A stretch of 64,000 bases of DNA from Kordiimonas aestuarii (lineage in GTDB: Bacteria; Pseudomonadota; Alphaproteobacteria; Sphingomonadales; Kordiimonadaceae), in assembly GCF_025574465.1 (NCBI RefSeq), contig NZ_JAOBPP010000011.1, forward strand, positions 1 through 64,000, written 5' to 3'. Made by a program: the position numbers and the translations under genes. Shown one piece after another: positions 18,815-28,291 of the stretch. Below the pieces are notes generated by a model. That model saw nothing but the letters and a program-made list of their open reading frames with translations. It did no database searches and had not been told where the DNA came from. Every line of letters begins with the position of its first letter. The stretch's first letter is position 1.

Positions 18815-20734
18815 CCTGCCAGCTTCCTTGCTTCGTTCCGCGAGGCCTTTCAAATGTTCAATGCGGCTTAGAAGCGCGGCCTCCGGCTTATGCGCCAGTG
18901 CCGCTTCGGCCCGTGCAATCGCATCCCCTGCCCGCCCCTGACCAAAGGCCGCCCGCGCCAACTGGAATTCCGTTGCGGCATCGGCTGCCCCTTTGCCCAG
19001 GATTGGCATCAGCACCTGCTCCGCCGCGGTATAATTCCCTTCTGCAAGCAGGATATTGGCATAAAGGCGGGCGTTTTTCTCACCGCGGCGCTCTCTGTCA
19101 ACGTAAAGCAATTCGATAATGCGCCGGGCCGCCTCGTGCATCTGGTACCGGTTATAGAGATTGGCCAGGCGGAAACAGGCGTCGTCCGGCAAGGTGGCTA
19201 TCTCCGCCTGCGCCGTATCAAGAAAACACGTCAAGCACTTCTGCGCGGCCTGCGGCCTTGCATTGGTCAGCAACGTCCGCACAACCGGTTCCAGAAGCGC
19301 GGCGGAGGCCTTTGGCCGCATCAACAACTCAACCGCCGCCGTGATCTGGTCCCTGACACGGTTGCGTTTTTTCACAAATTCCGGGTAGATCGTCCTGCCT
19401 TCAGGCCGTGCATCGGTTTTGCGCCGGACACGGCTGGCTGCCAGGGCAATGCGCGCCACCTCTGTGCGCCATGCGGCCGCGGGTTTAGCCACCGCACCCA
19501 CCGGATGCGCACCCCGCGGCATCAGCCCGGCATCACGGCAGCGGAAGTGATAGTCGCCCAACCGGGCGGCGTATTGCTCCCTGAAGCGTTCGGTGCGTTC
19601 GGCTGAAAACGCCGCCCGCAACAGCTCGGGCATCGTCTCCGGCGTTACCTCTGCAAGCGCCACATTGGGAATGGCGAAGTGGTTGGTCAGTTCCCGCACC
19701 CTCAGGTCTTTATAAACAAAAAGCGCGGGGCGGGATGCCTGAAGCGCAACCACGCCGCCATGGAACCTGTCGCCGAAGTAAAAGTCATGCATGGCAGCAA
19801 ACTGACGCCATGACCGCGCATCGCGGAAATGCCACATGCCATCAAAGTCAATCGGTTCCTGCCCATAAGCCTGCATATAGGCCGCAATCGCCGCCTTGTC
19901 ACATTCGCCTGTGGCGTCATCATAAATCCCCGGCAGGTCGCCAAGTTCATGATAGCTATAGATATCATTCTGAAAGACATAGTTCACCCGGTAGCGGGAA
20001 GCCAGCGCCCGCAGGAAGTCCACCCGCTCCGCCTGATAACCTGTCAGATGCCTGAGACCCAGATAACCCGCTGTCAGCACCTTGTGCTTTTTTCTTGCTT
20101 TCAGAGGCGCGATTTTGAGGATGTTTTCCGGATAGACATAAAGGCTTGGGCAGCCAAGCGCGACCGCGTGCACGCAGCCCATGCCATGCAGGAAAGCTTC
20201 CGTTTCCGCGCCGCGAACGCCGAAAATTTCAGCCTTTTTATCAATCAGCTTCAAAAGCTCCCGCATGGACGGCACCAGCGGCGACGCATCGGTCAATGCC
20301 TCCTGCATCCCCATGCCAAACACATAAAGCGGTATGGGCAGGGCTTCCACCACTTCGCACAGGCGGGCCATGTGCCGCTCCTGCGCGTCGGCCCTGCCCT
20401 GCAGCGGCGGTGCAATCAGATTGGCATAGGAAAAGACCACCGCATCAAAATTGGCCGTAAGACAGGATGCAAAGTCAGCGGTGCGTCCGCCACATTCCGT
20501 AAAATATAGATGCTCGATCGACGACAGGCAGCTTTTCGCGCGGTCAACCTCAAACGATTTTGCCACCGCTTCGTTATGAACAATATTGCCGACATTCAAT
20601 GTCGTGGCGGCGATTTCAGCCTTCAGGTCCGCGATCGAGCGTGCAGCAGAGAGCGGCAGCGAAGCCTTGTGTACCAGCTTCGCGTTGTTGGCCGCCACAC
20701 CAAAATTGGCCGGGTGAAATAGGATACGTTTCAT
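18779..20734 (-). CDS. Polysaccharide pyruvyl transferase family protein with C-terminal TPR-like region
   Basis: The N-terminal 400 residues match the polysaccharide pyruvyl transferase (CsaB/WcaK) family: ILFHPANFGVAANNAKLVHKA, IFGVRGAETEAFLHG, DFYFGDRFHGGVVALQASRPALFVYKDLRVRE. Such enzymes add ketal pyruvate to sugars, though this fold also includes other transferases. After a linker, the last 200 residues are Ala-rich helical pairs (ANLYNRYQMHEAARRIIEL, ANILLAEGNYTAAEQVLMP, AFGQGRAGDAIARAEAALAHKP), a TPR-like tail. ATG at 20734 begins the conserved strand; the frame is open to 20785. It overlaps tagD convergently by 36 bases. Confidence 0.8.
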   Translation of the reverse strand: MKRILFHPANFGVAANNAKLVHKASLPLSAARSIADLKAEIAATTLNVGNIVHNEAVAKSFEVDRAKSCLSSIEHLYFTECGGRTADFASCLTANFDAVVFSYANLIAPPLQGRADAQERHMARLCEVVEALPIPLYVFGMGMQEALTDASPLVPSMRELLKLIDKKAEIFGVRGAETEAFLHGMGCVHAVALGCPSLYVYPENILKIAPLKARKKHKVLTAGYLGLRHLTGYQAERVDFLRALASRYRVNYVFQNDIYSYHELGDLPGIYDDATGECDKAAIAAYMQAYGQEPIDFDGMWHFRDARSWRQFAAMHDFYFGDRFHGGVVALQASRPALFVYKDLRVRELTNHFAIPNVALAEVTPETMPELLRAAFSAERTERFREQYAARLGDYHFRCRDAGLMPRGAHPVGAVAKPAAAWRTEVARIALAASRVRRKTDARPEGRTIYPEFVKKRNRVRDQITAAVELLMRPKASAALLEPVVRTLLTNARPQAAQKCLTCFLDTAQAEIATLPDDACFRLANLYNRYQMHEAARRIIELLYVDRERRGEKNARLYANILLAEGNYTAAEQVLMPILGKGAADAATEFQLARAAFGQGRAGDAIARAEAALAHKPEAALLSRIEHLKGLAERSKEAGRSGAAHGGPATL

Positions 20735-20850
20735 ATAACCTGTACTCTCGAGCAGATATTCGCGGCCAGAAGACCGCCTGAGCAAGCTCGGAAGAGTAGT
20801 CAGGAATTATGACAACGGGGTTTCAGTCCCCGCGCGTAAGCTTTTTCACG

Positions 20851-22011
20851 TCAGGATGCATGCTGCTGGAGAAACCGACGGACACCGACATTCCCTTCAT
20901 CAAGCGTCAGCGCGTGCTCAGCGGCTTCGCGGGCCTTCTCGGTCAGCCCCTGGTGCTGAAGCACATAGGCAAGGCCGACATAGGCATCGATATAACCGTC
21001 ATGCAGGGCAATGGCTTTTTCGTAGCAGGCCCGCGCCATTGCCGGATATTTGTGCCGCATATAGACAGCAGCCTTTTCCTTTTCCGACCGCGCAACGGCA
21101 AACTTCATCCGTTGGCGCGTCGGGATAGGCGTGGAGCGGATAACCGGTGCATACCGCGGGTGGTTGCGCTTCGCCAGTGCCAGATGCAGTTGCGCCGCTT
21201 CCATCAGGTCATTGTGACGGAAAAAATGCACCAGCCGTTCATAGGCCATGCGGATCTGCTCCGCCTTGGTAAAGCTGCCACTCAATCGCTTGAGACTGTC
21301 CTGGAACGCCGCGTCGTCATAGGCCAGCGGGCCAGTGGTGCCGTCAGGGCCCGCGCCGTCGAGCACGGCTTTATGCATCTTATAATCAAGCGGACAACGC
21401 TCATACACTTCCTCTGGCGTGAGGCCCTCAAGGTCAGCCTTGTTCGTTGAAACCCTGTGGCGTCCCTCCACCGGCGGTATCCCCAGTTCGACCGAGATCG
21501 GCGCCGAATGTTCCGTCAGCTTTTCGGTTGCGCACAGAAAACGGAACTGCTTGAGGATGTGTATGATTTTTTCCTCGCTGACCGGTGCGTCGGCTTCGGG
21601 ATAGAGATGGGTGAAAAACTTGCACAGCTCACCGGAAACCCGGTTTTCCTGCCACTCCTTGAAATACTCGCGCGCGCCAACGTGGCGCCCCTCACCACGG
21701 ATAACACTGAGATGGTATTTATACTGGGAGACAAAATGCGTGAAAGGGTCACGCAGCACGGTAAAAAGCGCTGGCTTGTCGCCTGAAAGCCCGGCAAGGA
21801 TATAATCGTTCACATGGTGCCCAAAGACAAACTTGACCGGCGCGCGTTCTTCTTGTGTCAGCTCTTCCCAAAGCGGGCGTCCACTGAAAAAACGCTCTGA
21901 TGCAGGGTGTTGGCCATAACCAAAATAGGCCTCCGGCCCCAAATGGTTCTGGATATGGTGCATAACGGTTGTGCCGCCCGTTTTTGCCACATGATATCCA
22001 ACAATCAGCAT
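20851..22011 (-). CDS. P-loop sulfotransferase with TPR tail
   Basis: A predicted PAPS-dependent carbohydrate sulfotransferase. The 5'-phosphosulfate loop is HVAKTGGTTVMHHI (residues 8-21), and the 3'-phosphate site is FTVLRDPFTHFVSQYKYHL (about 83-101). The region 300-380 has TPR-like helices (AVYMRHKYPAMARACYEKA, AYVGLAYVLQHQGLTEKAREAAEHAL). Cytoplasmic, no membrane segment. With cysD-cysNC a few kilobases away and kpsC directly upstream, sulfation of the capsule repeat is the simplest reading. The linkage is unknown. Confidence 0.85.
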   Translation of the reverse strand: MLIVGYHVAKTGGTTVMHHIQNHLGPEAYFGYGQHPASERFFSGRPLWEELTQEERAPVKFVFGHHVNDYILAGLSGDKPALFTVLRDPFTHFVSQYKYHLSVIRGEGRHVGAREYFKEWQENRVSGELCKFFTHLYPEADAPVSEEKIIHILKQFRFLCATEKLTEHSAPISVELGIPPVEGRHRVSTNKADLEGLTPEEVYERCPLDYKMHKAVLDGAGPDGTTGPLAYDDAAFQDSLKRLSGSFTKAEQIRMAYERLVHFFRHNDLMEAAQLHLALAKRNHPRYAPVIRSTPIPTRQRMKFAVARSEKEKAAVYMRHKYPAMARACYEKAIALHDGYIDAYVGLAYVLQHQGLTEKAREAAEHALTLDEGNVGVRRFLQQHAS

Positions 22012-22142
22012 TATGACCTCTCCTGAAAAATCTCGAGCCGTTTATGACCGCATGTGCGGCAACAGGCAAGCCCACTCGGCACCTTCGCACACTTTTCGCA
22101 CAAAAATATGGTATTGCCGCACAGTTTTGGCACAACGCCCCA

Positions 22143-24212
22143 TCAGTTCAGCAATGCCTCGATGAGGTATCGTATTTTGCGGAAGACACTGCCCAGCGGC
22201 GACGGCTTTTTGCCGCCCGTGCTCTCGGCCTCCCGCCGAATGCTCTCCACTATTGCCTCCGGCGACGTGGATATGCCACCGGGCCAGGCAACATAGCGGC
22301 CATAAACACACAGCAGCCCATAGACGAGGCCATCCAGTGGCACCTTCTTGCCGCGGTGGCCCGTTGGCTCCTGCCGGTCACAGGTCAGACCCCAGCCCGC
22401 ATAAAACGGCATGCCATATGTAGTCACTGGCACACCCCGCAACAACGCCTCAAATCCGGTGAGGCTTGTCATGGTATGCACCTCATCCACGGCCTCAAGG
22501 CAGTCGATAATATCTGCCGCCGCAATTGTTTCGTTTACGCAACAATCAAGGATATGCTTATCCACTGCCCCGTCCCGGTTGCCACTGACCACATCAGGAT
22601 GCGGCTTGAAGACAATATAGCCATCCGGGTTTGCGTCTCGCACCGCCTCAAGCAGCCCGGCGTTTGTCATGATCTCCGGCGAGCCATAGGCAAGCGACGC
22701 GTCGCCCTCAACCTGCCCCGGCACAAGAATGATTTTCCGGGCCCCCGCCCTTGCACGGAAATCGATGCCGCCGCGTTCCCCCACATTATATTTACTGACC
22801 CGCGCCGCAAGAATGGCCTCGCGGAGCGCGCGACCCCGTGCCAGCTCATAATCGTCAAACTTGTGGTTGGCGAAAAAATGCTCAAGGTCGCTTGGACTGG
22901 TAGCGTCATAATAGATGCCGCGCCGGTCCAGAACGAGGGATGCCGGACGCCTGAGGTCAGAGCCAAGACCCACCGAACGCAGGAAGCCGTCTTCCATATG
23001 CCAGATGGGGATATCGTCCGGCACATCGTCCAGCCGGATATCAAATTTGCGCCCCCAGGACATCACGCAATCGCCGCTTTCGAACTCGAACTTGTCAATA
23101 TCCGCGGGTTTGATATGCACCACATGACCAATCCCGGGGCCAAAAAACTTCGATACAAACTTGCGTTTCCAGAAGGAAAAACCCACAGCCACGGCGCGGT
23201 TTCCGCGCGGCCGGCGCATCTGGCGCTCGGCAACCAGAAGGTCAAGGATGCGTTCCATCTCCACGCGTTCGCCGGTGAAGGGGTCCAGATAGCGGCTGTA
23301 GACGATGAAGGCTGCTGCGAACAGTTCTTCAAGCGTGCGGTTGGCAATGCGAGCCTCACACAGCTGCCGGTCGTGCGTCAGGCCCCAGCCAGCGTAAAAC
23401 GGCAAGCCGAAACAGCTTACCTTCTTACCTGCGATCAGTCCCTCAAGCCCCATCTGCGAGGTCACCACATAAACATGGTCCACCCGCTCAATAAGAGCGA
23501 TGGGGGCAACATCATCCGCGACAAACAGCACGCGGTCGTAGGTGCGCTCCACATCAAAATGGCCCTTTTTCTTCCCGGCCAGTACATCGGGGTGGATCTT
23601 GACAATCACCAGCGCCGTCGGGTTTTCCTCCAGCGCGGTTTCAAGCATCTCGCCAAACATGGCGTCCGACGCCATGCCATGCATAATGGATTTGTCGCCA
23701 TATGTCTGGTCCACCAATAGGACCTTCGGCCCCTTGAATGCCGCCAGCTTGGCCTCAAGCGCGGGCGACAGGTCAAAGGGTGCATGGTTATATTTGGAGA
23801 TACGCCAGCGGCGGATGCGCCCCATCGCTGCGCGTGCCCGGTTGAGCAATTCTTCCGTGACCCAGTCATCGCGGTTCAGCAGCGCTTCGAGGTCGCTGGG
23901 GGTATGGGCGTCATAATAGATGCCGCTTTTGTCCACCACCAGCGACAGGCGGCGCTTGTCCCTGCTTGGGTGGTTCAGGTAACCAAGGAAACCGTCCTCA
24001 AGCCGCCAGTATTCAAGCTCGTTCTTTTTGGCGAACGCGCGGGCATCGGCGGTGTTTTCCTTCTGCCCCCAGCCAACGATAACGTCACCCTCGCGCGCGC
24101 CTTTCAGCCCGCGCCGGACAGGCCGCCCAAGCAGCGCTTCCATGCCGACGCCGTTCACGATCCCGCGCGAGGTGGTCAGCGCGCGGGCGGCACGGGTTTG
24201 CTGCGCGCTCAC
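22143..24212 (-). CDS. kpsC: Capsule polysaccharide Kdo transferase KpsC
   Basis: Bifunctional enzyme that extends the poly-Kdo linker after KpsS. Two homologous halves are visible, each with a WRLEDGFL/WHMEDGFLRSVGLG motif, a DKSGIYYDA/DRRGIYYDA motif followed by a SDLE segment, and an NP..YIVFKPHPDV/VIVKIHPDV segment; each ends in VTTYGMPFYAGWGLT or VSCFGLPFYAGWGLT. Length 689 is typical of KpsC. Its start overlaps the kdsB stop (24209-24212), coupling it to the CMP-Kdo genes. Confidence 0.95.
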   Translation of the reverse strand: MSAQQTRAARALTTSRGIVNGVGMEALLGRPVRRGLKGAREGDVIVGWGQKENTADARAFAKKNELEYWRLEDGFLGYLNHPSRDKRRLSLVVDKSGIYYDAHTPSDLEALLNRDDWVTEELLNRARAAMGRIRRWRISKYNHAPFDLSPALEAKLAAFKGPKVLLVDQTYGDKSIMHGMASDAMFGEMLETALEENPTALVIVKIHPDVLAGKKKGHFDVERTYDRVLFVADDVAPIALIERVDHVYVVTSQMGLEGLIAGKKVSCFGLPFYAGWGLTHDRQLCEARIANRTLEELFAAAFIVYSRYLDPFTGERVEMERILDLLVAERQMRRPRGNRAVAVGFSFWKRKFVSKFFGPGIGHVVHIKPADIDKFEFESGDCVMSWGRKFDIRLDDVPDDIPIWHMEDGFLRSVGLGSDLRRPASLVLDRRGIYYDATSPSDLEHFFANHKFDDYELARGRALREAILAARVSKYNVGERGGIDFRARAGARKIILVPGQVEGDASLAYGSPEIMTNAGLLEAVRDANPDGYIVFKPHPDVVSGNRDGAVDKHILDCCVNETIAAADIIDCLEAVDEVHTMTSLTGFEALLRGVPVTTYGMPFYAGWGLTCDRQEPTGHRGKKVPLDGLVYGLLCVYGRYVAWPGGISTSPEAIVESIRREAESTGGKKPSPLGSVFRKIRYLIEALLN

Positions 24213-24958
24213 GACCGGGCCTCCATCAATATACGCACGGCGTCAAGGTCTGCCGGTGTATCCACGCCATGCGGCGGTGCCTGTGCAATCTCCACCACCT
24301 TTATAAGCAGACCGTGATAGAGCGCCCGCAACTGCTCAAGCGCTTCCAGTTCCTCCGTGGGGGCCGGAGGCAGTTTGGTGAGTTTCTTCAGGGTCGAAAC
24401 ACGGTAGGCATAGATCCCGATATGCCGCTGGTAGGAACAGATGCTGGGGTCCGGCTCGTCCGCGCCGCGCAGGTGCGGGATGGCGCTGCGGGAAAAATAA
24501 TGGGCGAACCCGGCCGCATCGGTCACCACCTTCACGATATTGGGGTTCAGCACGTCCGCCCCTTCGTGAATGCGTGTGCAGGCGGTTGCCATGGCGGCAT
24601 CATCATCATTCGCGAGGCACTGCCCCACCACACTGATGAGCGAGGACGGCATCAGGGGCTCATCTCCCTGCACGTTCACCACAATTTCATTGTCGGCCCA
24701 GCCAAGCTGGCTGGCCACCTCGGCAATACGGTCAGTGCCTGAGACATGGTCCGCGCGGGTCATGACCGCCTGCCCGCCATGGGCGCGCATGGCGTCCAGA
24801 ATACGCTTGTCGTCGGCTGCCACATAAATATGCTCAGGCGCAAGGGCCTCGGCGGCACGGTCAAACACATGGGTGATCATTGGCCTGCCCGCGATATCGG
24901 CCAGGGGTTTGCCCGGCAGCCGGGTCGAAGCATATCGCGCCGGAATAACAATCTTCAT
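24209..24958 (-). CDS. kdsB: 3-deoxy-manno-octulosonate cytidylyltransferase
   Basis: Activates Kdo to CMP-Kdo, the donor for KpsS, KpsC and lipid A core. The start of the family is exact (IPARYASTRLPGKPLADIAG, residues 4-23). VNVQGDEPLMP, the QRHIGIYAYR segment and LEQLRALYHG follow. Length 249 is normal. ATG at 24958 overlaps the kdsC stop (ATGA); the frame is open further upstream but inside kdsC. Confidence 0.96.
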   Translation of the reverse strand: MKIVIPARYASTRLPGKPLADIAGRPMITHVFDRAAEALAPEHIYVAADDKRILDAMRAHGGQAVMTRADHVSGTDRIAEVASQLGWADNEIVVNVQGDEPLMPSSLISVVGQCLANDDDAAMATACTRIHEGADVLNPNIVKVVTDAAGFAHYFSRSAIPHLRGADEPDPSICSYQRHIGIYAYRVSTLKKLTKLPPAPTEELEALEQLRALYHGLLIKVVEIAQAPPHGVDTPADLDAVRILMEARS

Positions 24959-25470
24959 TGCACCAGTATCCGTGTTTCGCCTTCCGCTGCGGCCTTGAGG
25001 CTGCTGTCCAGCTGTCTGGCGAGATGCTCGCACGCGTCGCGCACGGCACCATGTCCGCCACCATGCGGGCTGACATAGTCAGCGATGGCTTTGACATCGT
25101 CGACCGCATTGGCCGGGGCAATGGCATACCCCGACGCCAGCATCGCGCCCATGTCGATAAGGTCGTCGCCCATGAAAGCGACATCTTCAAGGGGCAGTTC
25201 AAGCTCCGACGCCAGTTCTGCAAGCGCCGTTACCTTGTCGGCGCAACGCAGGCGGCGATGCGTGATGCCAAGGTCATCAAGCCGCTTTTCAAGTGCCGCA
25301 CTCTTGCGCCCTGAAATCACAGCGATTTCCACCCCCAGCTTGTGCAGAAGCTTCATCCCAAGCCCGTCATGGGCGTGGAAGGCTTTCATCTCTTCCCCAT
25401 AGGCGGTGTAATATAGCGTGCCGTCGGTCAATACCCCGTCCACATCCAGCGCAAGCAGGCGAATAGCCAT
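24955..25470 (-). CDS. kdsC: 3-deoxy-D-manno-octulosonate 8-phosphate phosphatase
   Basis: Tetrameric C0-cap HAD phosphatase that removes the phosphate from Kdo-8-P. LLALDVDGVLTDGTLYYT carries the two catalytic Asp. GLGMKLLHKLGVEIAVISGRKS and AFMGDDLIDMGAMLASGYAIAPANAVDDVK are the further HAD motifs. Length 171 is typical. It lies between kdsA (3-base gap) and kdsB (4-base overlap) in one operon. Confidence 0.95.
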   Translation of the reverse strand: MAIRLLALDVDGVLTDGTLYYTAYGEEMKAFHAHDGLGMKLLHKLGVEIAVISGRKSAALEKRLDDLGITHRRLRCADKVTALAELASELELPLEDVAFMGDDLIDMGAMLASGYAIAPANAVDDVKAIADYVSPHGGGHGAVRDACEHLARQLDSSLKAAAEGETRILVQ

Positions 25471-25473
25471 TAT

Positions 25474-26334
<861 letters not shown>

Positions 26335-26422
26335 TTAGTATTCAGACCTAGCCATGGCTACCCCGGCAGCCCAAAAAGCGCAAGAGTGTGATTGCTCCGA
26401 AAGCTGGCGGGAGAGGTGCTTT

Positions 26423-27250
26423 TTACCTGAACAGCGTGAGGATGGCCGACGGGCTTTGGTTAGCGATGGACAGCGCCTGCAGACCAAGCTGCTGTTTCAC
26501 CTGCAGGGCTTGCAGGTTTGCCGCTTCCTTGGCAAGATCCGCGTCTACAAGGTTGCCGATGCCGATCTCGATCGTATCCGACAATTTGGCAACAAAAGAC
26601 TGCTGGATTTCCAGCCGTTTGGCGCCTGCACCAAGGGTCGAGAGCGAGGCGTTGACATTATCAATCGCCGTCGTCAGTTGGTCCACCGCCAAGGAGGCAA
26701 AAGCCACCGTGTCGATGGTTTGCCCCGCGCTGATGGAAACATTGGCGCCGCCCAGGGACAGGTCCTGCGCAGCGATATTCAGTGACTTGCTGGCCGTGGG
26801 GTCCGTGATGGCGCTGATGTCGCGCCCGTTCGCCTTGACCGCGTTGACTCCGTTAAACTCGGCATTCTCGATGATGGAGGTGATCTGGTCACGAAGCTGG
26901 GCAAAGTCGCGGCTGAGGGATTGGCGGCTGGCGGTATCAAGCCCGCTGTCCTTCGCGGCCACCGCTTTTTCCTTCATCTCGATGAGGAGGTCAGACACCG
27001 CTTCCGCCGCTGCAATGGCAACATCAAGTGATGAGCCCGCGCGTTTGAGCGAGTTCGAGACAGCGCCAAGCCCCGCCACATCACCGCGCAGTTTCTGCGC
27101 AATGGCATATGTCGCCGCGTCATCCTTGGCGCTGGAGACCTTCAGTCCGGTGTTGATACGGGTCTGGGTCCGCGCCAAATCCCTGTTGGTTTTGTGCAGG
27201 TTTTGCAGCGCAAGGAACGCGCTTGCATTTGTATTGACTGAAAAGCCCAT
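26423..27250 (-). CDS. Short flagellin
   Basis: A 275-residue flagellin made essentially of the conserved D0/D1 ends: N-terminal SVNTNASAFLALQNLHKTNRDL and RINTGLKVSSAKDDAATYAIAQ, C-terminal LAKEAANLQALQVKQQLGLQALSIANQSPSAILTLFR. The variable D2/D3 region is almost absent. ATG at 27250 was chosen because the protein then begins with the typical MGFSVNTN. No flagellar, chaperone or flagellin-modification gene is near, so it is a detached flagellin copy between kdsA and a PPTase gene. The upstream region holds a GCGCGC-TTTTT-GCGCGC hairpin (27295-27311) and a GTCAC-CCT-GTGAC inverted repeat. Confidence 0.92.
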   Translation of the reverse strand: MGFSVNTNASAFLALQNLHKTNRDLARTQTRINTGLKVSSAKDDAATYAIAQKLRGDVAGLGAVSNSLKRAGSSLDVAIAAAEAVSDLLIEMKEKAVAAKDSGLDTASRQSLSRDFAQLRDQITSIIENAEFNGVNAVKANGRDISAITDPTASKSLNIAAQDLSLGGANVSISAGQTIDTVAFASLAVDQLTTAIDNVNASLSTLGAGAKRLEIQQSFVAKLSDTIEIGIGNLVDADLAKEAANLQALQVKQQLGLQALSIANQSPSAILTLFR

Positions 27251-27294
27251 GTGCCTTCTGCCTTTTACACCCAAAACTCTATAGCGTGTTGCCT

Positions 27295-27311
27295 GCGCGC
27301 TTTTTGCGCGC
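27295..27311. promoter_or_regulatory. Hairpin in the flagellin leader
   Basis: GCGCGC (27295-27300), TTTTT, GCGCGC (27306-27311) form a perfect stem-loop about 45 bases upstream of the flagellin ATG. It lies between the start codon and any promoter further upstream, so it may form in the leader transcript. It has no adjacent T-run after the stem on the minus strand, so it is unlikely to be a simple terminator. Confidence 0.4.
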
Positions 27312-27389
27312 GGCCGGTACTACTGTCACCCTGTGACCTGTATACCATAATTTCACATTGCGGCATAAGTAAGAAAACACGCGGCGGGC

Positions 27390-28142
27390 TTAAGCATCAC
27401 CTGCGTTCAGAAGCGGGTCGGGCCGCCGCTCCATCGGCTGGATGTCGCAGTTGAGGTCAATTTCAACCGGATCGGCAGAAACCAGCGCAATCATAAGCTG
27501 ATGGTCGGGCACAAAATGGAAATAGATCATGGCGTCTTCCCGGCCGCCGGGCGTGGGCGCCGCCAGCTTGGGCGGGCGGGCCGTGAGGTCCACCTGCACA
27601 TGCCTCAGGTAAGGCATCAATTTGCCGTCTTCCATTTTGACAAACGCCTCACGGATGGACCAAAGGGTGAAAAACAGCATGCGGCCAATCTCGTCCGACA
27701 TATTGGCAAGCAGCGCCCAGTCCTCACTTGGAAAGCGCCGTTGCGCCACGCGACGCCAGTCCATCACCGGGTCAAGCTGCTGGATGTCGATCCCGATGGG
27801 GGTGGTCTCCGATACCGCAACGGCGGCGATACCCGCCTCGGCCGCACCCGTGTGCGACACAGAGAAGAAAGGCGGCTCATTGTCGGAAAAGCCTTCGATG
27901 CGCACACGCCCCGCCCCCTCCTGGACAAGTGGTATGGCACCGGGCAACAAGCCCATATATTCACCAAGCGATGCCCTGAGCATACGCCGCGCAGTCACAA
28001 ACGCCGGGCGAGCACCCTCATGCATTCTGGCCAGCCGCTCATGCTCCGCCGCCGACAGGTCTTCCTGCCCCGAAAGCGCAGGGTCCGCCGCCCGGATATT
28101 GAGGATCACTCTCTCCAAATGCTTTTCAGCACTTTCTGTCAT
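27390..28142 (-). CDS. 4'-phosphopantetheinyl transferase (Sfp type)
   Basis: Moves phosphopantetheine from CoA to carrier proteins. Motifs: PPFFSVSHTGAAEAGIAAVA (substrate-binding His), IGIDIQQLDP (metal-binding Asp), and LFFTLWSIREAFVKMEDG, the W-x-x-(K/R)-E-A-x-x-K motif with Arg in place of the first Lys. Length 250 is in the Sfp range. I saw no PKS, NRPS or carrier protein gene in the window, so its partner lies elsewhere. Confidence 0.87.
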   Translation of the reverse strand: MTESAEKHLERVILNIRAADPALSGQEDLSAAEHERLARMHEGARPAFVTARRMLRASLGEYMGLLPGAIPLVQEGAGRVRIEGFSDNEPPFFSVSHTGAAEAGIAAVAVSETTPIGIDIQQLDPVMDWRRVAQRRFPSEDWALLANMSDEIGRMLFFTLWSIREAFVKMEDGKLMPYLRHVQVDLTARPPKLAAPTPGGREDAMIYFHFVPDHQLMIALVSADPVEIDLNCDIQPMERRPDPLLNAGDA

Positions 28143-28239
28143 AAACGCCTGTATTTACCGCCGAGTGTCTGATTTTGCCATATAAAGCCGATACTTGCCA
28201 AGGCGCAAGGCTTTTGCCGCCTCGTGCAGGCCAAAGACA

Positions 28240-28267
28240 AACACCCCGCCGGTCGGGGCGGGGTGTT
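28240..28267 (-). terminator. Terminator of the serralysin gene
   Basis: AACACCCCGCC (28240-28250) pairs perfectly with GGCGGGGTGTT (28257-28267). A T-rich tract follows on the minus strand. It is 25 bases past the protease stop at 28292. Confidence 0.75.
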
Positions 28268-28291
28268 GGTGTCGGTGTTGTATCAGGCGGG

